From: Rhizobium sp. CG5
Lineage (GTDB): Bacteria; Pseudomonadota; Alphaproteobacteria; Rhizobiales; Rhizobiaceae
Direction of reading: 5' to 3'
NCBI RefSeq assembly: GCF_023701945.1
Contig: NZ_JABAEF010000014.1
Coordinates: forward strand, 62,001-126,000
DNA: 64,000 bases
The first letter of the stretch is position 1; each line of letters begins with the position of its first letter. Made by a program: the position numbers and the translations under genes. The notes under the pieces were generated by a model. The model was not told the origin of the DNA. It ran no database searches and saw only the letters and a program-made list of their open reading frames with translations. Positions 51,378-59,799 of this stretch are shown piece after piece.

Positions 51378-52297
51378 TTGGCCGCCTCCCATTGTAAGGC
51401 GCCAAGCACGATCGCCTTGATGGCCGCGGCATCGCAATCGGCCACGAATTCCGCATTGAACGCACCATGCGACGCGCGCGTCTCGACGACAGTCCGCCCG
51501 CGGGTCAGTCCACTGCCGCATTCCATGTCGATGCGGGCCGGCTGCACGGTGATCAGATCGCCGCGCACGAAGGCGGCGGCGGCGGCCGGATCGTAAAGCG
51601 CCATGGCCGGCCGGCCGCGGCTGGTGGCGATATCGATGAAACCCGCCAGCATGTCGGCGATCAGCGCCGCATTCCGTCCGCCGGCATTGCGGATCGGCGT
51701 GACCTCGTCCGGCGTGGCCAGAACCTTTCGGCAAAAGTCGAGATCGACCATGCGCAGCGGCAGACCATGGGCCAGCACGATGGCAACCGCTTCCGGATCG
51801 GCCAGCGCGTTGAACTCGGCCGATGCCGTGTGGTTGCCGCGGGTCAGCCCGCCCCCCATCCAGGTCAGATCCTCGATGCGCGCGGCCAGATCCGGCCGGG
51901 CCAGGGCCAAAGCCGCAATATTGGTCAGCGGACCGAGCGCGAGAATACGGCGCGGCGCCGGTGCGGTTTCCAACCAGGCGCAGAGCGCTGCAAACGCATT
52001 GCCGGCCGGCAGAGCATCCGCCTCGGGCAATGTCAGTCCGGCCGTTGGGATGCCTGTATCGCCGAGGATTTGCTGTGCCGTCTCCAAGGCACCCATCACA
52101 GGTTTGGCCCGTCCCGCATGGACCGGAAAGCGCCAGCCAAAGGCCTCTGCGGCGCCGGCCGTATTGCGCAGCACCTGGTCCAGTGGGGTATTGCCGAACA
52201 CCAGCGATGCGCCGTCGATCTCAAGGCCCGCATGCATCACCACCAGAATGGCGGCAATGTCGTCGAACCCCATATCCGTATCGATCCAGACACCCAT
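51374..52297 (-). CDS. Inosine/uridine-preferring-type nucleoside hydrolase
   Basis: The 307-residue protein starts MGVWIDTDMGFDDIAAILVV, the calcium-binding D-x-D-x-x-x-D-D signature of nucleoside hydrolases with Met in place of the common Pro. Further family blocks are LALGPLTNIAALAL and the C-terminal substrate Asp region. It splits nucleosides into base and ribose. It lies 6 bases after the ABC ATPase gene and is coupled to adenine deaminase, which suggests adenosine or a related purine nucleoside as its substrate. Confidence 0.9.
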   Translation of the reverse strand: MGVWIDTDMGFDDIAAILVVMHAGLEIDGASLVFGNTPLDQVLRNTAGAAEAFGWRFPVHAGRAKPVMGALETAQQILGDTGIPTAGLTLPEADALPAGNAFAALCAWLETAPAPRRILALGPLTNIAALALARPDLAARIEDLTWMGGGLTRGNHTASAEFNALADPEAVAIVLAHGLPLRMVDLDFCRKVLATPDEVTPIRNAGGRNAALIADMLAGFIDIATSRGRPAMALYDPAAAAAFVRGDLITVQPARIDMECGSGLTRGRTVVETRASHGAFNAEFVADCDAAAIKAIVLGALQWEAAK

Positions 52298-52303
52298 GAT
52301 CGT

Positions 52304-53329
52304 TCACCCGAACCGTTTGAGAGGAGCGGCGCCCTCGACCGGCAGGTCGAAGGCGACCTCAGTGCCCAGCGCATGGGCAGGATTTGCCGCATCGACTTCC
52401 GCCTTAATCACGCCGAGCGCTGTCTCCAGCACATATTCGCGCGTGCCGCCGGCAAAGGAAACGCCGCGCACGACCCCCATCAGAGGCCCAGCCCCCAAGG
52501 TGATCGCGCGCGGACGCCAGGCAAGTCCCGCCGCCACGGGCAGCTTGCCTGAAAGGGTGATCTCGCCGCCTGCCGTCACCAGATTCCCGTTGCGGATGGC
52601 GAAGATGTTTTCGAACCCGACGAAATCGGCAACGAAGCTCGACACCGGGTGGTTGTAGATCTCTTCCGGCGTGCCGATCTGCTCGATGGCACCGCCCTTC
52701 ATCACCACGATCCGGTCGGCCAGAGCCAGCGCCTCGACCTGGTCATGGGTGACGAAGATCATCGTCACGCCGCTTTCCTTCTGCACGCGCTGCAGTTCAG
52801 TGCGCATTTCCAGGCGTAGCCGCGCGTCGAGATTGGACAGCGGCTCGTCAAGCAGCAGCACTTTCGGCTCCATCACCATGGAGCGGGCCAGCGCCACGCG
52901 CTGCTGCTGGCCGCCGGACAGCTCCGGTGTCTTGCGGCTTGCAAAGGCGGACAGCCCGACAGACTTCAGGCCGGCCGCCACTTTGACCTCCAGTTCGGCG
53001 CCACGCATGCCCTTCAGCTTCAGGCCGAAGGCGACATTCTCGAACACCGACAGATGGGGAAACAACGCGTAGGACTGGAAGACCAGGCCGACAGCCCGCT
53101 TGTTGGCCGGCACGCGGGTGATATCCACGCCATCGAGACGGATCCGGCCGCCGACCGGGGTCATCAGCCCGGCGATCGAGCGCATCGTGGTGGTCTTGCC
53201 GCAGCCGGACGGCCCCAGCAGTGCCAGCAGTTCGCCCTTGCGGATCTCAAGGTCGAGATCCCTGACGGCAACCGTATTGCCATAGGCGAGCGACAGCTTG
53301 TCGAGTGTCAGAAAGGATGTGTCAGACAT
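52304..53329 (-). CDS. Pot/Fbp-type ABC transporter ATPase
   Basis: A 341-residue ATPase with Walker A GPSGCGKTT (about 39-47), signature LSGGQQQRVALARS and Walker B VLLLDEPLSNLD, followed by a TOBE-type regulatory tail (from about 240). This is the PotA/FbpC layout. The ATG at 53329 lies inside the last codons of the permease gene, giving an 8-base overlap. Given the downstream purine genes, the solute may be a nucleoside or modified purine instead of the polyamines usual for the family. Confidence 0.9.
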   Translation of the reverse strand: MSDTSFLTLDKLSLAYGNTVAVRDLDLEIRKGELLALLGPSGCGKTTTMRSIAGLMTPVGGRIRLDGVDITRVPANKRAVGLVFQSYALFPHLSVFENVAFGLKLKGMRGAELEVKVAAGLKSVGLSAFASRKTPELSGGQQQRVALARSMVMEPKVLLLDEPLSNLDARLRLEMRTELQRVQKESGVTMIFVTHDQVEALALADRIVVMKGGAIEQIGTPEEIYNHPVSSFVADFVGFENIFAIRNGNLVTAGGEITLSGKLPVAAGLAWRPRAITLGAGPLMGVVRGVSFAGGTREYVLETALGVIKAEVDAANPAHALGTEVAFDLPVEGAAPLKRFG

Positions 53330-54101
53330 AACGGGAGAACCCCAGAAAACGTTCGGCCGCAAAAACGATGCCGATGGACAGGAAGGCGAGCAGCGACGAC
53401 AGGGCAGCGACCGAAGGATCGAAGACGATCTCCATATAGCCGATCATGTCGATCGGCAGGGTGCGCACGCCGGGACCGGACAAGAACAGCGAGACCGGCA
53501 CCTGGTTGAAGCTGGTGACGAAGCCCAGAATGAAAGCCGACAGGATACCGCCGCGAATATTGGGCAGCACCACGCGGAAGAAGGCGCCCAGCCGCGACGA
53601 ACCGAGCAGCACGGCTGCCTCCTCGATATCCGAGCGCAGGTTGTTGAGGCTGGCCGACACCACCCGCACCGCATAGGGCAGAACCAGAGCGGTATGAGCA
53701 AGGAACAGCGCCAGCGTGATCGACAGGCCGATCGGCACGACGAAATAGCGCAACAGCGCCAGGCCGACGATGATGCCGGGAACGATGATCGGCGCCGAGA
53801 CGACGGTGCGCACGGTCTCGGCGAAGGGCAGCCTGTAGCGCGACATGGCATAGGCCGCCGGAATGCCAAGCACGAGCGCCGTGAACGTGCCGCCGATTGC
53901 CAGAACCATCGACATCACGAAGCTTTCGCGGAAGCTCTCGACGGTGAAGACCTTGAGGATCCACTTGAACGAAAAGCCCTGCGGCGGAAAGGCCAGCGTG
54001 TCGCCGGCCGAAAAGGATGCGGCGACGATGATCAGGAAGGGCCCGATCAGGAAGATCAGCACGAGAGCAAGCGTGATCGGCGCAAACAGTCTCTGGATCA
54101 T
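53322..54101 (-). CDS. Pot-type ABC transporter permease (PotC-like)
   Basis: A 259-residue permease with six hydrophobic segments and the binding-protein-dependent EAA-type loop EEAAVLLGSSRLGAFFRVVL, which docks to the ATPase. It pairs with the permease encoded just upstream, which it overlaps by four bases. Confidence 0.9.
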   Translation of the reverse strand: MIQRLFAPITLALVLIFLIGPFLIIVAASFSAGDTLAFPPQGFSFKWILKVFTVESFRESFVMSMVLAIGGTFTALVLGIPAAYAMSRYRLPFAETVRTVVSAPIIVPGIIVGLALLRYFVVPIGLSITLALFLAHTALVLPYAVRVVSASLNNLRSDIEEAAVLLGSSRLGAFFRVVLPNIRGGILSAFILGFVTSFNQVPVSLFLSGPGVRTLPIDMIGYMEIVFDPSVAALSSLLAFLSIGIVFAAERFLGFSRYV

Positions 54102-54925
54102 GTCTTGTTCCTCGCCGTTGCGATGCGCTTCAGGAGAATATTGGCGGCAAAGCTCATGACGATCAGGATGAAGGCGATGACGCTGGCCGAGACGAAATTA
54201 TTGGCAACCGTCACCTGCTGGTAGAGCAGGGTTTCCAGCATCAGCACCTTGGAGCCGCCCAAAATGGCGGGCGTGATATAGGCGGTCATCGACCCGGTGA
54301 AGACGAGCGTTCCGCCGACAACCAGGCCCTCCTTGGTGAGCGGCAGGATGACCTTCCAGAACACCTGAAACCAGTTCGCCCCGAGCACCCGGGCCGCCGG
54401 TACCGCATCTCTAGGCAGGTTCTCAAGCGCGCTGACCAGCGAGATGATCATCAGCGGCAGGAAAAGCTGCAGCAGGCCGATGAACACAGCTGTCTCGGTA
54501 AACAGGATGCGGAACGGCTCATCGCTCAAACCCACCGCCATCAGCGCCTGATTGACGATGCCGGTACGCCCGAGAATGACGATCCAGGCATAGGTGCGGG
54601 CGACAGGCGAAATCATCAGCGGCAGAACGACCAGGCCGATCATCCGGCCCTTGGCCCCCGGCGACAGGCTGACAATCGCATAGGCCGCCGCATAGCCGAT
54701 CACCGCCGCAACCACGGTCACCAGGGCGCCAAGCCTGAGCGTACGCAGGAACACGGTGCGGTTCAGCGGCTCGGAAAAGAAATTCCCATAGGCCGAAAGC
54801 GTCCAGCTATCGGCCGAGCGGAACCCTTCCGACAACAACAGGATGACCGGTAGCAGGAATACCACCCCGGCAAAAATGGCCGCCGGCAGCGCAAGCGCCA
54901 GGGCTTCGGCCCGATTGTTGAACAT
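54098..54925 (-). CDS. Pot-type ABC transporter permease (PotB-like)
   Basis: The 275-residue permease has six hydrophobic segments and the docking loop PAARVLGANWFQVFWKVILP. It forms the heterodimeric channel with the next gene product. It starts 107 bases after the binding-protein gene, with a stem-loop in the gap. Confidence 0.9.
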   Translation of the reverse strand: MFNNRAEALALALPAAIFAGVVFLLPVILLLSEGFRSADSWTLSAYGNFFSEPLNRTVFLRTLRLGALVTVVAAVIGYAAAYAIVSLSPGAKGRMIGLVVLPLMISPVARTYAWIVILGRTGIVNQALMAVGLSDEPFRILFTETAVFIGLLQLFLPLMIISLVSALENLPRDAVPAARVLGANWFQVFWKVILPLTKEGLVVGGTLVFTGSMTAYITPAILGGSKVLMLETLLYQQVTVANNFVSASVIAFILIVMSFAANILLKRIATARNKT

Positions 54926-54964
54926 AGGATCTCGTCCTTGATGAACGGTTTGCAGTGATCAGTC

Positions 54965-55003
54965 GGGGCGCGACCGCGAACCGAAGTCCGCACGCCGCGC
55001 CCC
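54965..55003 (-). terminator. Stem-loop between binding-protein and permease genes of the purine operon
   Basis: GGGGCGCG (54965-54972) and CGCGCCCC (54996-55003) form a perfect 8-bp stem with a 23-base loop, in the 107-base gap. No T-run follows in the direction of transcription. Confidence 0.6.
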
Positions 55004-55032
55004 TTGCCTTGGGAGGCATTCGTAGACCAGAT

Positions 55033-56055
55033 TTACTGGCCGACCTTGGCGTTCCACTCGGACAACCAGGCATCGCGGTTGTCGAGGGCAACGGCCGACG
55101 GGATGAGCTTCAGGCTCTTGGCGGTCTCTTCGCCATAGGTGATGTTGTTGGCGACCTCTTCGGACACCTTCACATCCTTGTTGGCCGGGCTGTCGATCAG
55201 CTTTTCGGCCAGCTTGGTCTGGATCTCGGTCGACAGCCAGAAATCCATGAATTCCAGCGCCAGGTCCTGGTTCTTCGAACCCTTGGTGACGACCATGACA
55301 TTCATGCCGCCGGTCTGGCCTTCCTTGGGCGTCGCCCAGCCGAGCGGCAGGTCGAGTTTGGTGAAGGGCGCCCAGGAGAAGCGACCGATCGGCGCTGCCC
55401 AGATTTCTTCCTGCTGCATGAGCTGCACGAGCTGCGAGGACTTCACATAGAACGTGACGATCTCGTCCTTCTTGGCGCCGACGGCTTCGATCGCACCCTT
55501 CAGATCCGGCGTATCGGTGCCGAGCGCCTGGCCGAGCATGTAGAGCGACGGCGGCCCCTGGTTGGTCGTGACATTCGGGAAGGCGACATGGCCGGCATAT
55601 TCCGGCTTCAACAGATCGGCCCAGGATTCGATCTTCATCTTGTCGGTGCGGTAGACGATGGACGTGGCATAGAAGGTATAGCCGATGCTCATGCCGTCGC
55701 CGTTCGGATCCTTGGCGATGTCGTAGAGCTTGTCGAAATTGCTGAGCTTGGCGGTATCGATCTTCTCGATCAGATCGCCGCGCGATGCCGAGAGCGCATC
55801 TGCCATGGACACGACCGCCATGTCGATAACCGGGTTTGCCTTGTTGGCCTCGATCTTGGCAAGCCGCTCGACGCTGTTGCCGGTCTCGACCACCAGCTTG
55901 CAGCCGCATTTGGCTTCAAAGGGATCGTAGACGATTTCCTTGAACTCGTCCTGCGCAAAGGCATAGACGGAAATCGTCAGGGTCTTTTCCTGGGCCTGCG
56001 CAGCGCCCATGGTCAGCACCAGCGCGGTGGCCGAGGCCAGCATTGTCTTGGTCAT
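55033..56055 (-). CDS. Pot-type ABC transporter substrate-binding protein
   Basis: A 340-residue extracellular solute-binding protein. The signal peptide MTKTMLASATALVLTMGAAQ ends near AQA at residue 21; the mature start is EKTLTISVYAFAQDEF. The fold blocks KCGCKLVVETGNSVERLAKI and a KDPNGDGMSIGYTFYATSIV segment fit the spermidine/iron/thiamin-type family 1 binders. It has an AAGGAG ribosome site and overlaps the LacI gene stop (ATGA), so it is transcribed with its regulator. The ligand is unknown; purine genes in the operon point to nucleosides. Confidence 0.9.
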   Translation of the reverse strand: MTKTMLASATALVLTMGAAQAQEKTLTISVYAFAQDEFKEIVYDPFEAKCGCKLVVETGNSVERLAKIEANKANPVIDMAVVSMADALSASRGDLIEKIDTAKLSNFDKLYDIAKDPNGDGMSIGYTFYATSIVYRTDKMKIESWADLLKPEYAGHVAFPNVTTNQGPPSLYMLGQALGTDTPDLKGAIEAVGAKKDEIVTFYVKSSQLVQLMQQEEIWAAPIGRFSWAPFTKLDLPLGWATPKEGQTGGMNVMVVTKGSKNQDLALEFMDFWLSTEIQTKLAEKLIDSPANKDVKVSEEVANNITYGEETAKSLKLIPSAVALDNRDAWLSEWNAKVGQ

Positions 56056-57134
56056 ATGCGTTCTCCTTTGGTCGGTTTTTTGGGGTCTTCACGGAAAGAA
56101 GTCTTGGGCGCTGCGGATGTCTGACGAACGACCAGTTCCATCGGTACGCTGGTCCGGTCGGCGGCAACCACCGTGCCGGTCGTGGTTCGCGGGTCTCCAT
56201 CGCCGCCCCCGCCTTCGGCCTCGATAACGCGCACTAGGGCCGCCACGGCGATTTCGGCAATCGCCGCCATATCCATGCGCACTGTCGTCAGGCTTGGGGT
56301 GACGACCGAAGACCAGACAAGATCGTCAAAACCGGTCACGCTGACATCGCCCGGAACCGAGATGCCGGCGCTTTGCAGTTCCGTGAGCGCCCGCAGCGCA
56401 TGCAGATCGGAAACGGCAGCAAAGGCGGTAAACCCTTCTTCCACCAAAGCCCTCAAGCCAAGCAGGCAACCCTTGCCATGACGCTGTTCGTGCGTTTCGA
56501 TCCAAAGCACATCCGCCTGTCCACCGACCGGCAGCCGTGACTTCATGCCTCCGATACGGTCGTTCTGAACGTTGGACGCCGAATTGTTGCCGATCAGCAG
56601 TAGCTTGCGATGACCAAGCGACACGAGATGCTCGGCAACGACCTGACCACCCTGCCAGTGATCGGCCGAGACTGTGTTGCCCGGCGTCGAGGGACTGTCG
56701 ATCACCGCCACCGGGCAGCCGATATCTGCGATGCGCGTTCCGCGGCGCGGCACAATGACGATGCCATCGACGCCCCGCTCAATGAGCCGATTGATCGCCT
56801 CCGTCTGCATCGACACGCTGCCGCGCGAATCGGCGATCAGCACGCCATAGCCGGCATTGGTTGCCGCGAACTCGATCGCCTGGGCGATCTGCGGAAACAA
56901 CGGATTGGCAATGTCGGGAAGAACGAGACCCAGCACGCCGCTACGTCCGGTTCTCAAGGCCCGTCCGGCAAGGCTCGGCGTATAGTCGAGCTCGGCCGCC
57001 TTGGCGCGCACCCGCTCGATCAGTTCTGCCGACACCCGTCCCTTGCCCGACAGCGCATTGGACACGGTCGCGACAGAGACGCCGAGCGCCTTCGCGATAT
57101 TGCCCAAATTGGCTCCCGGCCGCTGGATTGCCAT
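56052..57134 (-). CDS. LacI-family regulator of the purine uptake and salvage operon
   Basis: A 360-residue repressor. The helix-turn-helix is NLGNIAKALGVSVATVSNAL followed by the hinge GYTPS-like DYTPSLAGRAL, then a periplasmic-binding-like sensor with VLGLVLPDIANPLFPQI. The ATG at 57134 is the first good start; a GTG five codons earlier is possible. It is the first gene of the operon and is preceded by a 20-bp palindrome, so it represses itself and everything downstream, probably until a purine or nucleoside binds. Confidence 0.9.
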   Translation of the reverse strand: MAIQRPGANLGNIAKALGVSVATVSNALSGKGRVSAELIERVRAKAAELDYTPSLAGRALRTGRSGVLGLVLPDIANPLFPQIAQAIEFAATNAGYGVLIADSRGSVSMQTEAINRLIERGVDGIVIVPRRGTRIADIGCPVAVIDSPSTPGNTVSADHWQGGQVVAEHLVSLGHRKLLLIGNNSASNVQNDRIGGMKSRLPVGGQADVLWIETHEQRHGKGCLLGLRALVEEGFTAFAAVSDLHALRALTELQSAGISVPGDVSVTGFDDLVWSSVVTPSLTTVRMDMAAIAEIAVAALVRVIEAEGGGGDGDPRTTTGTVVAADRTSVPMELVVRQTSAAPKTSFREDPKKPTKGERI

Positions 57135-57149
57135 GTCTGGCCGCCCCAC

Positions 57150-57169
57150 ATGATTAAACGATTAATCAT
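57150..57169. promoter_or_regulatory. LacI-type operator
   Basis: ATGATTAA (57150-57157) and TTAATCAT (57162-57169) form a perfect inverted repeat around ACGA, ending 16 bases upstream of the LacI-family start codon: a classical autoregulatory site. Confidence 0.75.
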
Positions 57170-57309
57170 CGATAGCGGAGCCGATAATCTCTGTCAACTG
57201 GCCGCTTGCCAGGAAAGCGCCGGCGGGGCACATCGGCGATCGCGACGAGGCGAGTGCCGCTCCTCGTCACTACCTCCAGAGGAATAAGCCATCCTGAAAA
57301 AACTAAAAG

Positions 57310-57338
57310 TTGACATTCCGTCTGTTTTTGCCTATCTA
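57310..57338 (+). promoter_or_regulatory. Sigma-70 promoter of cspA
   Basis: TTGACA (57310-57315), 17 bases, TATCTA (57333-57338). The transcript would carry about 135 untranslated bases before the cspA start. Confidence 0.75.
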
Positions 57339-57479
57339 CTGGTTGTCGATATTTGCTTGCTTGACTTTTGTTATTGCGCGTTGACAACGCGCCCTGGACG
57401 AACTTCCCCTTCAAAAATCGAGACTTCAATCCGCGCACATCCGTGCGTCGGTTATGCAATCGCTATGAAAGGGTTCGTT

Positions 57480-57689
57480 ATGACCACTGGCACAGTAAAA
57501 TGGTTCAATTCCACCAAGGGCTTCGGCTTCATTCAGCCTGACAACGGCGGCGCGGACGTATTCGTCCACATCTCTGCTGTTGAACGGGCCGGCATGCGCG
57601 AAATCGTCGAAGGCCAGAAGATCGGCTACGAGATGGAACGCGACAACAAGTCGGGCAAAATGTCCGCTTGCCAGCTCCAGGCTGCCTAA
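57480..57689 (+). CDS. cspA: Cold-shock protein
   Basis: A 69-residue cold-shock domain protein with both RNA-binding motifs, KGFGFIQP (RNP1-type) and VFVHISAV (RNP2-type), after TGTVKWFNSTKG. It acts as a single-stranded nucleic-acid chaperone. The ATG at 57480 gives the family length; the frame is open far upstream but that part is the leader. It has a strong promoter, a long leader and a good terminator, forming a single-gene unit. Confidence 0.95.
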   Translation: MTTGTVKWFNSTKGFGFIQPDNGGADVFVHISAVERAGMREIVEGQKIGYEMERDNKSGKMSACQLQAA

Positions 57690-57753
57690 TCGGTCTTGTG
57701 CTCTCCGGTGACCACGGATGTACTGGCATCGTCGAGGGCATAAGCACCATCAG

Positions 57754-57782
57754 AGGGCCAGGCAACATGCCTGGCCTTTTCT
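57754..57782 (+). terminator. Rho-independent terminator of cspA
   Basis: GGCCAGGC (57756-57763) and GCCTGGCC (57769-57776) make a perfect 8-bp stem with a 5-base loop, followed by TTTT. Confidence 0.88.
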
Positions 57783-57828
57783 ACATCGGTCAATCGCTTC
57801 CCGGCGACCAACACTCAGGATACCGGAT

Positions 57829-58053
57829 TTGACAGACACCCCCAGCAAGGCCCGAGAGCACGCCGAGTCGGCTTTCGGAAAAACACAGTCCCAGTTTCTG
57901 GCCCGCAGCCGCGTTGTGTCAGAGCAGGATGCAGTCGTGCAGGCTCGCGACGAAAAAACCGTCCGCCTGCGCGAATTGCGGATGGCCAAGGAAGCCATTG
58001 ATCTGGCCTCCGTCCCCGCCACCCCCGTCGCCAAACGCGCTACCAAGCGCTAA
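57829..58053 (+). CDS. Small hydrophilic protein of unknown function, TTG start
   Basis: If the TTG at 57829 is the start (CAGGA 12 bases upstream), the product has 74 residues, beginning MTDTPSKAREHAESAFGKTQ and continuing with mixed charged helix (QARDEKTVRLRELRMAKEAI) and a basic tail. No domain is recognised. It resembles the short helical proteins that follow cold-shock genes in rhizobia. A longer reading of the same frame, back to 57718, would run through the cspA terminator and is unlikely. Confidence 0.6.
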   Translation: MTDTPSKAREHAESAFGKTQSQFLARSRVVSEQDAVVQARDEKTVRLRELRMAKEAIDLASVPATPVAKRATKR

Positions 58054-58162
58054 TCTGGATTGACGGCACATCGATAAGACGGCATCGCCTGGCTCTGCGC
58101 AAGCTGAAGCCTGGCCCGTCTGACTTCTACTCTTCCAAAATGTCCAAAGCGGAACCAAAGAT

Positions 58163-58543
58163 TTGAAAAACACGAGAGACAATGGCCTGTCCGATCGTCG
58201 CCAGGCAGCAATTGATGCAAAGAAGGCCCTACTGGAGGGCTTCAAGGCGGCCAAGGCCGCTAATGCACCCGCATTGGAGGCAAAGCTTGCCGAGCGCGCA
58301 GCCATTTCCAGCGCCCGCGAAGAGCGTCGGGCCGAGCGCGAACGCGCCAAGGCAGAAGAACACCAGCGTGAGCTCGCCGAAGCGGCGGCCCGGACCGAAG
58401 CGGCCGATGCCGAAGCACGGGCCGAAGCCGAGCATCGCGAAGCCGCCGACAAGGAGCGCATCTCGCGCGTCATCGAAGACGAAGCGGCCCGCAAGGCCGA
58501 GCGCGACCGGCGTTATGCCAACCGCAAAGCTCGCAAAAGCTGA
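58163..58543 (+). CDS. DUF6481-like charged helical protein, TTG start
   Basis: A 126-residue protein that starts at TTG 58163 after GGAAC/CAAAG, beginning MKNTRDNGLSDRRQAAIDAK. Residues about 40-120 form one long Ala/Glu/Arg-rich helix (AEERREERAE-like repeats) predicted to be a coiled coil. This matches the rhizobial DUF6481 family that sits next to cspA; its function is unknown, perhaps nucleic-acid or ribosome associated. The biased composition makes frame choice harder, but the two other frames lack a comparable start. Confidence 0.7.
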   Translation: MKNTRDNGLSDRRQAAIDAKKALLEGFKAAKAANAPALEAKLAERAAISSAREERRAERERAKAEEHQRELAEAAARTEAADAEARAEAEHREAADKERISRVIEDEAARKAERDRRYANRKARKS

Positions 58544-58858
58544 TCTGAACTCCCGACTGTGCGCCATTGCGACCGACGGCCTTCCGGCCGCCGGTCACAG
58601 CTCTATGTAAGACCCAGTGTTTGCACCATTGCAAACGTCACCGTGCAAATCGCACGCGGATGATCGGCCACGCCTCGCCGTCCCGACCAATGCCAGCCAT
58701 ACCGCACCTGCGAACAGATCCTCGGATTTTGCGTTGACTCCGTCGGCGAAGCTCTGTCTATTTGTATAGTCAATTAACGGCCGGGATCCTTACTCATCGG
58801 CCGAATAAACGGGAACAGCGCCCCTCGCGGGATTGAACGGTAAACTGGAGACATCACC
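58544..58858. other. Intergenic region before the polar-amino-acid-type ABC operon
   Basis: These 315 bases contain a hairpin (58571-58596), a moderate promoter candidate (TTGACT 58734-58739, 17 bases, TCTATT 58757-58762) and a GntR/HutC-like TTTGTATAGTCAA overlapping its -10 (58761-58773). No gene is seen. Confidence 0.55.
58571..58596 (+). terminator. Hairpin after the DUF6481-like gene
   Basis: GACCG-A-CGGCC (58571-58581) pairs with GGCCG-C-CGGTC (58586-58596) with one mismatch and a TTCC loop. No T-run. Confidence 0.5.
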
Positions 58859-59686
58859 ATGCACAAGCGACTTTTCTTGAAGGCAGCCCTTGGCGCCGCT
58901 CTTCTTTTCGGTGCCACCCTATCGGCTCACGCCGAAGATGCGCTGGCGCGCATCAAGGCGGCCGGCACCATGAAAGTGGGCACCGAAACCGCATTTGCCC
59001 CGTTCGACTTCATCGATGCCGGCACCCATGCCGGCCTGAACGTCGATCTCTTTGCCGAAATCGGCAAGGAACTCGGCGTCTCCATCGAATGGATCGCCCT
59101 GCCCTGGGAAGGCGTCTTCCCGGGCCTGGAAGCCGGCAAGTTCGACATGGTCGCCGGCCCGGCCACCATCACCAAGGCCCGCATGGAGCGCTACCGCTTC
59201 ACCCCGCCGATCGCCGAGGCAACCGTTGCCGTTCTGAAAAAGGCCGGCGACACCTCGATCAGCAAGCCGGAAGACATTGCCGGCAAGGCGATCGGCGTCG
59301 GCAAGGCCACATCGCAGCTCGCCCAGTTGACCGAATATTCGGCCACCCTGTCGGCCAAGGTCGACATCCGCGAATATCCGGCCTTCACCGAATCCTACGC
59401 CGACCTCGCCGCCGGCCGTATCGCCGGTGTCGCCAACTCGCTGCCCAATATCGCTTTCGTGGCCAGCCAGCGCCCCGACACGTTTGAAGTCGTCCTGCCG
59501 CCCTTCGGCAAGAAGGCCTATTTCGGCTTCATCGGCACGAAGGATGCCGATCACGCGACGCTGATGGATGCCATCGACGCAGCACTTTTGAAGATGAAGG
59601 GTGATGGCCGCCTGGCCGAAGCCCAGAAGAAGTGGTTCGGCGCCAGCTTCGACACGCCGGACGCGGTCACCGACCCGGCGTTCTAA
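58859..59686 (+). CDS. Polar-amino-acid-type ABC transporter substrate-binding protein
   Basis: A 275-residue family-3 binding protein. The signal peptide MHKRLFLKAALGAALLFGAT ends near SAHA at residue 25. The mature domain has the family blocks GTMKVGTETAFAPFDFIDAG, GLNVDLFAEIGKELG and KFDMVAGPATITKARMERY. Members bind polar amino acids, opines or sulfur compounds. Operon context with a flavin monooxygenase suggests an unusual organosulfur or N-compound as ligand. Confidence 0.9.
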   Translation: MHKRLFLKAALGAALLFGATLSAHAEDALARIKAAGTMKVGTETAFAPFDFIDAGTHAGLNVDLFAEIGKELGVSIEWIALPWEGVFPGLEAGKFDMVAGPATITKARMERYRFTPPIAEATVAVLKKAGDTSISKPEDIAGKAIGVGKATSQLAQLTEYSATLSAKVDIREYPAFTESYADLAAGRIAGVANSLPNIAFVASQRPDTFEVVLPPFGKKAYFGFIGTKDADHATLMDAIDAALLKMKGDGRLAEAQKKWFGASFDTPDAVTDPAF

Positions 59687-59706
59687 GCACCGGCAGTCCC
59701 GATCTT

Positions 59707-59737
59707 GGCTGCGCGCGGCACCGTAAGGCGCGCAGCC
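59707..59737 (+). terminator. 10-bp stem-loop between binding-protein and permease genes
   Basis: GGCTGCGCGC (59707-59716) and GCGCGCAGCC (59728-59737) are perfectly complementary with an 11-base loop. No T-run follows; the permease gene starts 62 bases later. Confidence 0.65.
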
Positions 59738-59799
59738 CGTTCCTCCAGATCAAGACCGCGCCGGTGTCCCAGCACACCAAGCCGACGGAACGTTGACCG

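Larger units (their letters stand above)
57135..57479. other. LacI-gene/cspA divergent intergenic region
   Basis: These 345 bases contain no gene. They hold the LacI operator (57150-57169) and the cspA promoter (57310-57338). The long untranslated leader of cspA (about 57345-57479) could act as an RNA thermosensor, as in other cold-shock genes. Confidence 0.6.

Noticed and set aside
49590..51734. Longer 714-codon version of adenine deaminase
   Set aside because: The extra N-terminus is the shifted-frame shadow of the nucleoside hydrolase gene; the GTG at 51377 has a proper GGAGG site.
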